Notes: generated from the letters alone by a model not told the origin. DNA of 64,000 nt from Utricularia gibba (GCA_002189035.1 CM007990.1:3038001-3102000); one strand, 5' to 3'. Shown: positions 48,587 to 61,995, counted from the first letter of the stretch. A program made the numbers and translations.

Positions 48587-50030
48587 TTAATATCCGCACT
48601 TTGGATGCAACGTACTTCGGTAAGCATTGCCCACAATTGGGCATTGCATACTTTGGTAAGTGACGCCCAAAGCGTGGACGCTGCTTACTTGATATATGAT
48701 TATCATTAAATTTAATTATTAAAATAAAAAAATTACAATAAATGAATACTATCCTATTTATTTTTCACCTAACTATTTTTCTTTTTCTCTTCTTCTTACT
48801 CAAATACTTTTCATTCTTTTTATTCTTAAGTCCAATATAAGTTCTATCAACAAAATTAAGGCATATGAATTTTGTCCTTTTTAATGTTCACACAAAGTAT
48901 TTTACATGTGGATTGAGATTTTATCAATTCAACCGTTCATCGAGTCTATGGTTTGTTTGATTTAAGTTCTCTTACCTCCTTTTACACTAGCTTCCATTTT
49001 TAATATCATCGTATTTATGAAATTGTGCAAGGATGAAGGATTCCCACTTAGTGTAGGTGCATTATTTAGTTTTGTGAAGTATTCTGGAGTTACTTATACA
49101 AATAATTTTATGATATCATTGAAGGTAAGAATTCAAATTGTAAGAAGTTTATGAGATTCTTATGTAGAATGGTGCAATAATTTCATGTGAATTACTCTAC
49201 TAGAAGATATGAGGATTAAGATATATAGACAAATTTCAACCTCATCAAATATTGAAAAATCATATAGTAAGAATGTTTATTTTTTACATAGTTTTTTATT
49301 TAGAATGACACAGCAATTTCGTGTGAATTACTCCACTAGAAGACATGAGGATTAAAATATATAAACAAATTTCAATCTCATCAAATGTTGAAAAACCATA
49401 TAGTAAGAATGTTTATTTTTGACATAGTTTTTCATTTATTATTTTCATTAATATTTGTGATTCACATTAATGTATCCTAAGATGTCCGAATTTTGGAGAA
49501 ATACGATAAAGTCTTATAGCATTGATAGCAGGAAAGGACATGCAATATATGGATGTCAAACCACCAACTATGACTATCTAAGGTTCATTCTATATATGGT
49601 TTGATACTTCTTGGAAGTGTTGGGTTTCTTGTAGATATCGTATGTCACAAAAGCAACAGAATTCAAAATTTTTTTGAGAAACCCCAAACACAGATCTTGA
49701 AATATGGTATACGTCAGATAAAGGGATACTGTGAATACCTTTCAAAGTACTTCGTTGTTCACCAACCACCAATAGCAGACAACCTCTATGATATCCACAC
49801 GTGAAGCGTTCCGTCAATAACCTTCTCAAGACAATAGAATGATGGTCGATCTCCTCGGGTGCTAGTAGAGAAAATCACCCCCTTGCGGATCAATTTCAGA
49901 GAGAACAAAGATCTGGGAACATCTGCAGATCAAATGTTTTGATAGATACTTGATAACATATCTAATCAAATCTCTGTAAAGATCTTATCTTGTGGAGATA
50001 CATATATGTTTTAAATCTTATCTATATCTA
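48587..50030. other. Spacer with tandem duplication
   Basis: No supported gene. It contains the 136-bp duplication at 49166-49437. ORFs at 49590-49829 and 49601-49804 are opposite-strand shadows without family features. Confidence 0.45.
49166..49437. repeat. Two-copy tandem duplication, period about 136 bp
   Basis: 49166-49301 and 49302-49437 align, sharing 'gtgaattactc', 'atgaggatta', 'acaaatttcaa' and 'catatagtaagaatgtttat', with scattered substitutions, so this is an old duplication. Confidence 0.85.
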
Positions 50031-50464
50031 GACATGTTCATGGGTTGGTTCTATGCCAACCCAGAACTGAGCCAACTATAAAGACAAAGACCCGGAACCG
50101 ACTCAGACCCGATTAAGAACCGATAGACCCAGAACCACGGTTCTTTATCGGTTCTGGGTCGATTCTGGGTCCTTACCGATTCTAACCTTTCCTAAAAACA
50201 TTGAATTTGAAAGCTTTCAAACAATAGAAGAACAATGCATTAAAAGGCATAGAAAGCCGACAAACACTAAGAAAAATGTTCATACAAATTAAAACATGAT
50301 CCGAGTTCAAAAAACTGAACTTCACACTTCAATGGCAGATAACCTATCATGAATGTTCTCATCCTCAATCAGTTCGTGTTCAAACAATGAGATTTGTTCC
50401 ATATCTGGATCACAAAAAAATAATATAAGATCAGATTAGGAAATCAGAAAATATTATCAAATAG

Positions 50465-51195
50465 TGATAATAAATAATGCTTCAGGCTTACCCTTGATCT
50501 CATTCCGTAGCCAATATCTAGTGCACATTAGTGCTTCTAGAATATGTTCCTTCAGCCTACTACGAAGAGCGGTAACAATTTTTCCACCAATACTAAAAGC
50601 GGATTATGATGCTACCGTAGAAATAGGAATAGCTAGAATATCATTTGTCATTTTCCTTAATGTAGGATAAGTCACATTGCCACTTACCGACCACCAATTA
50701 AGCACATTGAAATTCTCTATTCCTTACAAGACCGGCTCTTTGAGATAGTAGTCTAACTCTAATTCAATGGGATTTTGAAACAATTCTAAATTCTTTAGCA
50801 ATGAACTGATCATACATCGACAAAGTGGACGATCCAGATCTACTCATAGTAACCGAACTAGATGCAGAAACATGGTCAGTCGCCTTCAAAGATGATAAAC
50901 TCGAAATAAACGTATCTAGAGACTTGTATTCTTGTAAAAGATCTCTCACAATCTTCAACACTTCTTCAATATGAACACTAGCATGTTTGCCATAAATAAA
51001 AGGGAAATAGAATTCAATGAGCTTCATTTTATACCTTAGATCCAAAACCACAACAACTCCTGACAAGTGTCTCAATATTTGGAGAACTTGGCCATCATCT
51101 CTTCTGCCATATCCATTCCCAACTCTCTTATATCTTTCATAATTTGCAGTGGTATGGAAGATATAATAGAATCATCATTTGATGCCATCTCCTGA
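50465..51195 (-). pseudogene. hAT transposase C-terminal part with dimerisation domain
   Basis: On the - strand a possible start MASNDDSIISS (about 51185) and MAEEMMAKFSKY run into VVVLDLRYKMKLIEFYFPFI, the LDPRYK block of hAT transposases. Below 50770 comes the dimerisation domain: ELDYYLKEPVL, NVLNWWSVSGNVTYPTL, SAFSIGGKIVTALRSRL and LEALMCTRYWLRNEIKG. Stops interrupt it after EPVL and after VAS, and a frame change lies near 51075. The BED finger and catalytic N-terminal half are missing. Confidence 0.88.
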
Positions 51196-51472
51196 AATCT
51201 TATAATCCGAATGCACAAAATTAAGCTAAACAACACAAATCTAGTACACAATTAATTACTAACCCTAAATAGAGCAGATAGAAATCGAATCAATCAAATC
51301 TCAACGATCTATCTCAATGCCTAAACCATAACATGCACGACACCAAGTCAGCAACATAAAATATCAAAAGACTACTCAAATCCACAAACCCAAATCGACA
51401 CGGCTATCTACATCGTTGCAAAGCTCCCACTTCTTTCAACAAATATGGGCCACATTGTCATTTAATTATTTA

Positions 51473-51475
<3 letters not shown>

Positions 51476-51519
<44 letters not shown>
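51476..51519. repeat. (TAA)n microsatellite
   Basis: About fourteen or fifteen uninterrupted TAA units inside the hAT element. Confidence 0.95.
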
Positions 51520-51784
51520 GTGTTAATAAATAATATGATGAAAACATGCTGACACCCCACATCCCAACATTCTTAAATTTTTAAAAAATTAAATTTTTAA
51601 TTTAAATAAAAAAATTTTATCAGTTCTGGGTCGGGTCTGGGTATTTTCCCGTAGACCCAAAACCAACCAGTTCTTCATTTAATGGACCCAAAACCGGCCC
51701 AGACCCAGAACCGATCAGAATCAACCCACAAAACTGGGTCAGTTCAGATTGGTTCTGGGTCTAGGTGGGTCTTTTGAACATCTC

Positions 51785-53779
51785 AATCTGTATCAGATCT
51801 TTTATTTTGAGTTCAATCAATATTAATCTCAAAATAATTTTTTATTCAATTTATCCACTTTATCAATTATATCTCATGTAACATATCATGATCCCCAAGA
51901 TGTAAGAATAATCAGTTGAACTGATTGAGTATTTCTATGACCAACCAACATGCAATAAACAATTTTCATCATACTTATATCTCATTCAATATCTGAACAT
52001 GTGTGTGTGTCTTTCTGATGTATCGAACTTATAATTGCATTTAAGCACTAACACTCAATGACCTACTCAAAGACTTACAGTGTCATTACCTTGGGCCTAG
52101 GACTTACTGTTAGGCTTTGATGCAATTACTTGAGATAAAATCCAATAGCTAACATGAGTGATGAATCCTTTATTGATAAATCAACTATCTCCAACCTTAA
52201 GGAGTCGAATCTCTTCTCATCCATATTAGGCAAGCCATGGTTAGGCTGCCGTCAGTAATGAGCGAAAATGCTAGTTTAAGATCAAGATAACTTTGTTGAC
52301 CTCAAGTCTAAGCTTACTTGCACGACTGTCATATTCGAGATCTTGCTACTAACACTTGGTTAGTTTCCCATAGTAGCATCTCAAAGATGAATCATCCAGT
52401 GGATTGATTCTCTAATCGACACCCACACATTGGTTCTAGTAATCTCATTACATCAATTGTAAGAACTATTGCATAAACAATTTAGAGAACTCAATGTGTA
52501 TCAATCTATCTGTATTTGTGATATCCTCATTTTACAAACATTTTAGTCAGAGAGTTTTTAACTTGAACATAAATGCTTGAAGAATCTCACATTATGATAT
52601 CATCATAATTTTTATAGCACATAGATCAAATAAAGGATTTTATCTACATACACCAATAGGGAGATTGTGTAGACTCAATCATAAGAGTTAGTAGTCAAGA
52701 AAGAGAATTTGACATGTCATAGAGTGCATGATAAGAAAAATGTAGCTTCATCTACTTCACAAGAAATGGAGAAGAATGATATCATCCAAATGCATTTAAA
52801 ACCTCTAACAACCAAGGATGAAATTGAACTATTAAAGGAAACTATCTATCAATAAGAATTAAGATTTCTAATATTCATTTCAGAAAACGTCAATTTCAGA
52901 GCTAGGAAATTATTTATCATAGTTATCACAGATATTCAATATTGAACGATAAGCAAGTAAATAGTATAATACATTTTATTATCTTAACTTATTTATATTA
53001 ATGATGTTCATTTTCTTACTACAGTTTAAGTAAAACCAAACTGGGTATGTTTTTTAGATTGGTGCATGAAATGTCTCACATTGCTTTTGAGCCTCTCATC
53101 AAGAGTAAGCTTTTACCAATACTCCTACTTCTATATATGTCATTGCATTAAAACATTTATGGTTATTTTGCAATAATCTTGTTCAAAAAATGGTTGACCA
53201 CATTCCTTCAAGTTGCATTCGTAAAGAACTCATATTTTGTTGGGATATAAGTCAGTTCTTTAACATTGAAAATTGTATTGATGGGAGCTTCAGTACCAAT
53301 AAGTTTAAAGATCTATGATAGATTTGGGAGAATGCTAGAACGTTAAGAAATCATCACAATCCAATTAACACATTGTCGAATGACGATAAACTAGAGAAAT
53401 CACTTCTAAATTCAGTAATAAACTTATTTTTTCTTCCAATATTGTAGAATTTACTCGTGTTAAGTATTGTTACTATATTCATTAGATAAATAATACAATA
53501 CTTTTCTTTTCTTGCAAGATGACCAAAAGGAATAAGAATGCATTATACAATGATGGATAAATATTATTGTTTTTGGAAGTACTATACAAAAAAAAATAAC
53601 ATGCTTAGCTTTGTGGAAATGTTTTGATGTAGGCAAACTCCGATTAAATTTCATGAGCATTAGAAGATTTATGAATCCATGCAGCAAAATTTTTAGGAGC
53701 ATAGATCTTATGAGCACCTCTATTTCGAAGGCAAAACCAGCAAGGCCAGCAGTAATTTCAAGATCCAAATCAAGGCGCA
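51785..53779. other. Spacer, unassigned repeat-like sequence
   Basis: 52000-52680 has less AT bias and reads like decayed LTR or retroelement leader, but no ends were found. 52690-53780 is AT-rich without a credible gene; the ORF at 53460-53780 has no family features. Confidence 0.4.
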
Positions 53780-54130
53780 ATTTCAGGAGCGAATTCTAGA
53801 AATTCGTTAGAAGAAATGTTGAAGACATTCATGGCACCATCAATTAAAAATCAAACTTAAAATCAACAAGTTATCCGAAAATTGGAGGTTCAAGTGAATC
53901 AATTGATAGCAAAGCTTGGTGATATGAAATAGAAAGGGAGCTTACCATCTCAACCCAAGCCAAATCCAAACTCTAGTGGAGGGTCGAACATCAGCGCCAT
54001 GACAGTTAGGACTGGAAAAGAGAAGCCTAGACGAGAACTACTCCAAACTGAGACTAAGGAGAATGAGATAGAAGAGTACAAAGTTGTTGTACAGATTGAG
54101 GACGAAATTGAAGGTTATGCAAACTTATGT
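53780..54130 (+). pseudogene. Ty3/gypsy gag fragment
   Basis: The + strand reads SLEEMLKTFMAPSIKNQ, IRKLEVQVNQLIAKLGDM, then KGSLPSQPKPNPNS, SNISAMTVRTGKEKPR and an acidic tail. The order Q-I-G-Q-L, LPSQ-PNP, A-T-RSGK is the standard end of plant gypsy gag. Stops after NQT and GDMK mark it as dead. No protease or pol follows. Confidence 0.75.
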
Positions 54131-54786
54131 ATCTATGTGATGTTGGTGATTGATTTTCATTACTTTGGATGTGATTTTGAAGGTTTGCTTAATTGTGGCT
54201 TTTAGTGTTTACTTTCTAAATCTTCTTACATTGCTTGAAAATTCATAACATGTTTACACTTTTTTATTTATTTTAAGGCATGAAGGGAGCCAGTAGAGAT
54301 TCAATGATCAACCATGTTTTCCAAAGTCCTATGGATATATACATAGTAGTGTAGTTTGTTTACTACGTTTGTATAAGTATGATATATGTATGTATAATAT
54401 ATTATGTTTTGAATCTATTTGATTATGAACTTATGAGCTACGTTAGATAAAATACTTGGACAGAGTTTTATGTCTAGTTTACTTATGTATTTACGCATTT
54501 TAATGTTAATGAATCGTGCTATAAAAGAAATCCTAGAGTTCTTATGTTTTAGTTGGGATTGGGTGGTCACGACTCATCTTTCTCGGGTCCTAAAGGTGGG
54601 TCATGATAGTACAGATTAAAACAATAGCTTAAAAAAATATGAAACATGTTCAACTTTTATACGTATCATTCCACCTAGACCTTGTTTGAACAAACAAGTC
54701 TACTTCATATTCTGTGTTGTACCGGTTTAATACAAAGTGTAAACATTTCCATGTTACATATTTCAATATATTTGACATCCTCCAAA
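54131..54786. other. Spacer
   Basis: No gene or clear element between the gag fragment and the MITE; the ORF at 54650-54895 overlaps the MITE edge. Confidence 0.45.
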
Positions 54787-55318
54787 TAGGGGTGTAATTG
54801 AGCCAAGCATTTATCAAGCTGCTCCACGCTTGGCTCGATAAAGACTCGACCTGAATTCGATTTATACGAGCTTGAACCCGAGCTCGATCCATCAATCAGG
54901 CTCGATGCGCGTAATCAAGCCGAGCCCGACCAAGCATGAGCTTGGCTTGACGGCTCAAGGCCCGGCCCAAGTAATTAAGAGTGTAGAATTATTGTAGACT
55001 TCAACACTTCATGGAGAATCATGCCAGAGTTTTGATTAATGTGCATCATTAAAGGTGGAGGTACTATTGCTAGAATTTTAATTACTGTGCTTCCGAACAT
55101 TAAATAGGATACGGCATGTGGAGTAGAGTTGTGAAAAAGCCAGAGGTGTCATTGCCAACCAAGCTCAGGCCGAGCTTCGAGCCTACTCGAGCTTGAGCTC
55201 GAGCACAAGTTGGCAAGCTCGGTCTGAGTTCGAGCGAAGCTCTAGCTTAATGTTAAGGTGGCCGAGTCGAGTCGAGCACACAGAAAGCTCAACTCGACTC
55301 GGCTCATTTACACCCCTA
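54787..55318. mobile_element. hAT-type MITE with long inverted tips
   Basis: Left tip TAGGGGTGTAATTGAGCCAA and right tip, reversed, TAGGGGTGTAAATGAGCCGA match at all but a few positions. Flanking 8 bp are ctccaaat and ctccaaaa (if the first T is shared), 7 of 8 identical. The interior is rich in 'gagctcgag'-type short palindromes. No ORF. Confidence 0.85.
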
Positions 55319-55590
55319 CTCCAAAAATATGCATTGTAAAATTTGGCACTCAAATTTGAATTCAGAAATGGTTGAGTTTAACCCTAAATAATTTCCAAAT
55401 TTTTGAACAAGTGCCTAGAATGAAATTGAAGTTTTACCTCATTGGTTAATACTGGCTTTATGTCGTAAGTGGCATAGCGAGAATGAACATGTATCACATT
55501 TTCTTCATAGAAAAACTTTATTGTTGCTTTCATCATAAAGAGGGACTTTTTGTTGAGAGTGACATGTATTATATTTTTAGGATAACTAAA

Positions 55591-56701
55591 TGATAAACGA
55601 AAAATTCACACGTCGTAAATGTAAACTTTCCTATCAAATAAATTTATAGCCTAACCCATATTCAAGCATAAAACAATTATGAGCATAGTGATTAGGGTCA
55701 AACACGAAGAGCAGGTGCTTGCTATGTGAAAGTTGATGCATGAAACTAGTATTGCGTTGGTAAAATTGATCTTAGTTAGGAATAAAACAGATTTACGACG
55801 GAATGCAGTAAGGAAAAAGTAACAAGTTTGGGTTTGTTAGTTTCTAGAATGGAATGGGTGATGCCTTGGGACTTATAGGGGATGTATGCCTATTACTAAA
55901 TAAGCTTACATAAATCAAAAATCATACAACTAACTTACAAGATCTAGGTCTACCCGGATTCTTGTTTTTCCCCCTAATCTTTGGTCTACCTCTAATTAGG
56001 GTTGTTAGTTGGGTTTCACGCTCCTGGATCTATCCTGGTTTGCTAAGGAAGTAGTGTGACTTATGATTTATTAGGTCTAAGGATGGATTAGCATATTTCT
56101 CCCCTTTTCACCCCAAGCCACCCCCCTAAGTGCCTAGCTACTCATGGTAATGGAAAGTAAAAAACATCTTCATAGCAGATACTAAACAACATCTTGGCTA
56201 CAAATACTAAACAACAACGAACAATATGAAGCAAAAGTAGGACAGACACTTCGTTCAAACAGGAAATCCAAATCTAGTCTTAGCTAGGAACAGTAAATGA
56301 AGAACGAAAATAATTTCTCAAGAGAAGCTGTGTTCTTCTGGTTCGTCGTCCCCTCCTTCTTCTTCCTCCAGAAAAATCTCCAGAAACTTGTCTTGAGTCT
56401 CCTAAAGGGAGATCTACCTTATCTCCCTACCTTTATTCCTTTTTGTCCAAAATCTTCCTTTTTCACCTCCTTGGACTTTGTGTGTACTCTTTTTCAGACT
56501 TTTGTCACCTTTTCTGCTACCACACTGTTCATACTCGACTCCTTGGGGTTTGTGTTGCGACCTATGCTACCAACTAAGACTAAAAGTGCACTCCTACGGT
56601 ACTTATGTGCACAAATATAGAAACAGGCAATTAAGCTTAATTTTTGTAGCATAAAATGAGTAAATTCCATGCATTGAGCCACTCAAAAATATGTGCTATC
56701 A
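55591..56701. repeat. Solo-LTR-like insertion, copy 3 (TSD ctaaa)
   Basis: 1111 bp from TGATAAACGAAAAATTC to TGTGCTATCA, flanked by ctaaa at 55586-55590 and ctaaa at 56702-56706. It is homologous end to end with the copy at 2937-4108 in the same orientation. The perfect duplication argues for relatively recent insertion. Incidental ORF 56297-56620 lies inside. Confidence 0.88.
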
Positions 56702-57769
56702 CTAAATCATCGTATTTAAAGAAGTGTAAATAAAGATACATTATATGAAATTAAAGAACTGGAATCTAGTGTCTCCATCATTCATTCTTATGTAAATAGG
56801 TTAGATGCATGCATCACCACAATAAATAACAAGTGGCCATATGAAATTGATCTATAAATTTAAGAAAAAAATTAAAATTATTTATTAATTATACTAATGT
56901 GTCTTATAAAACAACCAAAGAATCAAATATTTAAAAATTAATTTATATTATATTATTAATTTTCCAAAATAATTATTATCTCTGTGGCACATATAATATA
57001 ATAAAAAGGATCTTATATCATATTTCCTCCATAATAAACCTTTCTTGTTAATTTAGCAATAGAGAGATATTCATGATGCATGTTAATATGTTTATTATAC
57101 ATTCTCATGTGAGGTGTTTTAGAAGATGCATGCATTACAAGAAGGTGCATTATTCCAAATAATAAATTCAGAATTTAATAAATTTTTTATGTTTACGTGA
57201 GTTGTTTTAGAAGATGCATTTAGCACAAGAATATTTGAAGAAAATTATAATTTATTAAAATACAATTATTATTATTTTTGGATACAGGTGTTGGTTGGTA
57301 TGCATGCAAATAGTCATGAATTTATTGAACACATGCATGGGTTAAGAAAACCAAAATATAGATCCAATTGTGGTTTATGAATCATTTGTTCCAAATCGAA
57401 ATCAAGCGGTTTGGAACCAATCATAACACTAATACCAAATATAGGCCCTCAAGTGTACGGCTTATAGCAAAATTATCAAATCTATTTTGGATGGAATGTA
57501 TTTACTCACAAAACAATTGTAGCTCTATCGAATAAAAAAAAGTTTGTTAGCACAATTTACAAACGCACATTGATATCCTTCCAAGACCGCAAGTTAAGTA
57601 ATGTACTAAATAAATGGGGCACCAATCCGGTGAATAATGAAACAGCTTTGCTAGAAATCCCCAGTCAATATACATTTCTTTTCTAAAAACAATTAATGAT
57701 TTGAATTTTTTTGAATCGAGGGGTTATTATTGTTTTTGAATTATTATTTATTGTTTTCGATATGCATGA

Positions 57770-57960
57770 TTGGACGCGCACATGATGGTGGCACTGGCGT
57801 ATTGATGGGAGATGACCCTACGGTTTGAAAACCCCGGCGGAGCCTCAAATCATCGAAGCGCGTGGATTTCCGGCCGCGCGTTCATACAAAGCAAAGCAGT
57901 CCGTCAAGGAGGTTTTGGCATGTCAACGCCGTCAACGTAAAATAGGTTTCCTTCACTACT
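57770..57960. other. GC-rich island of unknown origin
   Basis: A block with 'cggccgcgcgttcataca' stands out from AT-rich surroundings. An open frame runs through it (TPAEPQIIEARGFPAARSYK) but starts from a non-ATG codon and meets AT-rich sequence. It could be an exon relic or organelle/foreign fragment. I do not recognise it. Confidence 0.4.
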
Positions 57961-60429
57961 TACTAACACAATCAAGTTTTAAAATAACATTTCCAAAGTA
58001 CCACTACTACATATTTATATTTATGTAAACGATCCATATTATCAATCCTCAGAATTTTATATTGTAGACGTTTTGTACTTTATTATTTAAACATTGAGTA
58101 CAGCTAATTTTTAATTATTCAAAAAGTAGACGCAATTAGTAGGGGACTAATGCTATCAAATTTTTAATAATTTGTTATTTAAATAGTGAGGATTATTTAT
58201 GACAAGTTTTTGAATGCTGAAATGCTAAAAATTAACTTTTTAAATATCAAATACCAATTTTACCACTGTATTGAAAAAGAGAGAATCAATTTTATCATTA
58301 TTTTAAAAGAGTAGGGATAACATTAAAAAATAGATAATCATTGTTGTAATTTTTACAAAATATTGGGAATAATTAATGTCAATTTCTCATTTTTATTTAG
58401 TACAATGTAGTCAATGGAACGGTTGCATTAGTTAGGGTATAAACTAAGACTGCAGAATCGAAAGAATTCAGGAATTTATGAATAGTGATTAGGATGCTCA
58501 ACATTTTTTTTTCGGAATCCTTGAATCACTAGATTGTCAATATGCTAATCATATCATCTCTCAAGCATCTATGACAATTTAATCTTGAAAAGTGCTTTCA
58601 AACATAAAGCTCTCAAACTTTGCTTAACTCAACATTTCAAAAGATTCTGGTTGTTCATATAAAAAAAATATCACTAGAAGTGCATTTTTTTTTTTGTCCA
58701 AGCAATTGAATTGGAGACAAAAATCATACGATTTTTGATAATCCAAAAACTAAAAATGACCATGATTATTTATTAAGTCATCACCATTTATTACATCAGC
58801 TACAATTAAGTAGACAAATCAAGGCACCATTTTTGTAACAAGATGGACTTTTAAACACTAGTCAAGTCTTCAACTATTCTCTTAGATGCCAATTTATCGA
58901 TAATGATGAGTTAATTCAAATAAAAAAATCAAAATTATGTTATTTTTTATTAATTCATTCCGATCACCAAATTTATATTTAGATAAAGTAAGAGATGATG
59001 TTATTTTATAAATATATTTATTATATTTTTTTAGAAAATAATATATTTATATTAATTATCTAATTAATTTTGAATCCTCTTAGATAATCTTAATTATAAT
59101 TCATAATTTGATACAATTCTTAATTTTTTTAATCTAAAATTCATTTTTATTATCACTAATTTTAATCAACAATCATTCTTCCTATAGAAACTAAATGTAT
59201 TGGATAGTGCTAGTGGTGGACACAAGAAAGAATTCAAACCAAGTGAATAAATCATGAGATTAGTGTTTTAAAATGGAGAAAATTGATTTTTTTTAAAAAA
59301 AATTAATGATGATAAAAATAGAATTCTTTTTGTTCATTAATATAATTTTCTTTATAGAATATTAAAATAATATATGAAATATATATTAAAATCTAAATAC
59401 AATATACAACTTTAATGAAAATTTATATTGAGATTTTCTATCAAATAAAATTTTTAATCCCCCATACACATAAATTATAAATTAAAAGAAAATGTTAAAT
59501 GTTTTGAAGTTAAATTGAAATAGATGATGCATGTTGTATGGTGAATTCATGCATTCATAAATATCAATATAACAATAATTCTTGCCTAAAACAAATAGCA
59601 ACTCCATAGCTACAGCACAACAAAATATTAACTCTAAATTTACTAAATTTATGGATACCTCAAAAGTGAGAGAATAATACAAATAGACTTAAAAATTGGG
59701 ATTATTAATTTAAAACTACATCATTTTTCAAATTTATTACAAGATTAATTTGTATTTGAAATAATTCACTATTTTCATTTTTTCCCAAAACTTTTCTACA
59801 ATTATTTATTTTACCATAATTATCTTAAATACAAAAGTATTACTAATCGTTGTCTTTTATATGTTTGCGTTTTTTATCATCATTATAACTATATAGATTC
59901 ATATGTTATTTAATCTTTAATCTTAATTATTATGAACTTTATTTTTGTATTTTTCAAATATTGAAAATAAAATATTAATATAGTAATTTGTAAAATAATC
60001 CAACAAAACAAAAACAAAATCAAAATCTAAAAAATATATCATATTACATCAATATTATTTTCCCTTGTGTACTTATTGCAAGACTGTTGATTCATCACAT
60101 GGATAAGATTTGGTTCTCTTTCTACCAAACTTTGTTTGTGAACAAAAATAGGGATTGTGAGCCACATGAAAAGAAGCATTCCAATATGATTGTTCTAATG
60201 AATACTCAAATTAATAAGAATATGTGGTTTCTAATATTTCAATACTAAAATCATCTGACACATATTCATATGAATCAATTTTGAAGTAATTGCAAATCTA
60301 AAAAGAGACAAAGTAATAAATATTTCAAAATATGAAATATATTTAAAATAGTTTTCAAATGATTATCTGCATTGACTGTGAGAATTTGATCATTCAAAAA
60401 AAGCTCCCTAATATCAATAATCTAGTTGC

Positions 60430-60880
60430 AGATTCTGCCTCCATTTGGGAAGGGTTCATGAATTGCTCGATTGAGTTGAAGTAACAACACAAGCACACTT
60501 GTGAGAAGGGTGATGAGGTGATGCTCAAGATGACCATTGTTGCACTTCATCCATATCTATAGAGATGGGATAAGATCCAAATCTTTTAAAATAAGATGTG
60601 AATCTGATCTTATCCGAGAATTTGTATTAATTTTCATCCGAATAGATTAAATCTTTGACTAAATTAAGGTCAGCTCTAATTTTCTCTAAATTATGTCAAC
60701 ATTGTTTTAAAAAATTACAAAACACGTTTTTTCTCTAAAAAGATTAAAATAATATAAAAGATATAAAATTCATTTAAAAATATAGGAAAAATGGAATAAA
60801 AAACATGAAAAATCAAATTAATAGAGTTATAAAAAATAAAAATATAAGTGATACAAATTAATTTTCATAATTTCATTTTA
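60430..60880. repeat. Possible decayed LTR related to 22416-23587
   Basis: Shared order of phrases: 'ggataagat..aaatctttt', then 'ctct(cc)aaaaa-agat' followed by 'gaaagatgcaaaat' or its T-rich counterpart. Ends not found. Confidence 0.35.
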
Positions 60881-61556
60881 TGCTTAAAATAAATGTATTA
60901 TGACAATTCATCCATTTTTACAAATAATCATTATTTTTCCTTGTTGCTTTTCCCTTAATGTCATTCCCATATAAGAAAAATTGTATGTATTTTATTTTCT
61001 TCATTTGTTACTGCTAAATTACCCATTTTATCCATATATTGTGTTGATTACTATTGAGTTGGAATGTAGAATTTAAGTTAATTTAATAAAAAAAACCTTA
61101 CAGAATAATTCACTAAGAATGTTAAAAAAAACTTAGATTTACGTAATTCTTTAGAAAACACATTAATTTCATAACTTAAAACTCCTAATGAAATATATGT
61201 TATCGTGAATCATATTTTCAATATATTTATTTTAACAAACCTTATGAGTATCATGATCCCAGTGCCACATGAATGTAGGTATAAATTCTATATTACTCTC
61301 CCAACTCTTCGCCTTTTATTTCCTCCTCCTGCTCTAATGCCTCATCTTCATCATCTCAAGCTTTTTTTCATATAAAATCTTAGCATGCCTGATTCAATGT
61401 CACATTCAGTAAATATTTATGATACATGTATAGGATGTACTCAATGTGTCCGAGCGTGTATATAAATAAACAATCCACATGAGTCCAAGTGTTAATAATG
61501 CAACTTTCTCCACAAATGCGGATCGCATAAAGCGCTTTGATTTAGTGGCTTTGCAG

Positions 61557-61995
61557 TAGAGATGAAGTTGGGCTGGGCCGGACTAGCACGACCTTATTTC
61601 AGAGAGCCCATTACATAAAAGCATGATTAATATGGCTCTGTACGGTCCATGAGTCTACCATTTAATAAATATAAATTTTTTTAAAATTATTAAATATTAA
61701 TATGCATTTTAATATTTTTTAAATAATTTATAGAAATTTTTTAAAATTATTATATAAATTATTAATTTATATTACTTACCCTAAAAATAAAATAGTATAT
61801 ATAAAATCAATTTAAATTATTCAAAATTAAAAATAATTATAATTATAATACATAAAAATCTTATTTTTAAATTTGGTCTTAGGCCCGTCGGACTTTAAGT
61901 CTCGAAGTCCAATCGACCCTAAAGGCTTAAGCCGTCGAGCCAGAAAGCCCGATAATCTTTCGACACACGGGCTTGGGCTTTAAATTTTATCCCTA
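61557..61995. mobile_element. hAT-type MITE, perfect TSD ctttgcag
   Basis: 439 bp with tips TAGAGATGAAGTT and, reversed, TAGGGATAAAATT. Flanked by identical 8-bp ctttgcag at 61549-61556 and 61996-62003. The body resembles the MITE at 20704-21240. A second MITE-like right end follows at 62004-62054 and is trailed by cgttgcag. Confidence 0.9.

Larger units (their letters stand above)
50031..51784. mobile_element. Internally deleted hAT element
   Basis: Both ends carry many 'gttctgggtc' / 'gacccagaac' subterminal repeats in opposing orientation (50060-50175 and 51620-51770). Outer tips GACATGTTCA and GAGATGTTCA pair, and they enclose a transposase C-terminus. No convincing 8-bp duplication was found, so ends are approximate. 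A (TAA)n microsatellite lies inside at 51476-51519. Confidence 0.7.
56702..61556. other. Long AT-rich gene-poor spacer
   Basis: No gene is supported across almost 5 kb. At 57426-57660 an LTR-like phrase ('ggccctcaagtgtacggc') may be the start of another decayed LTR. A GC-rich island stands at 57770-57960. 60430-60880 resembles part of the LTR at 22416-23587. The rest is low-complexity AT sequence. Confidence 0.5.
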
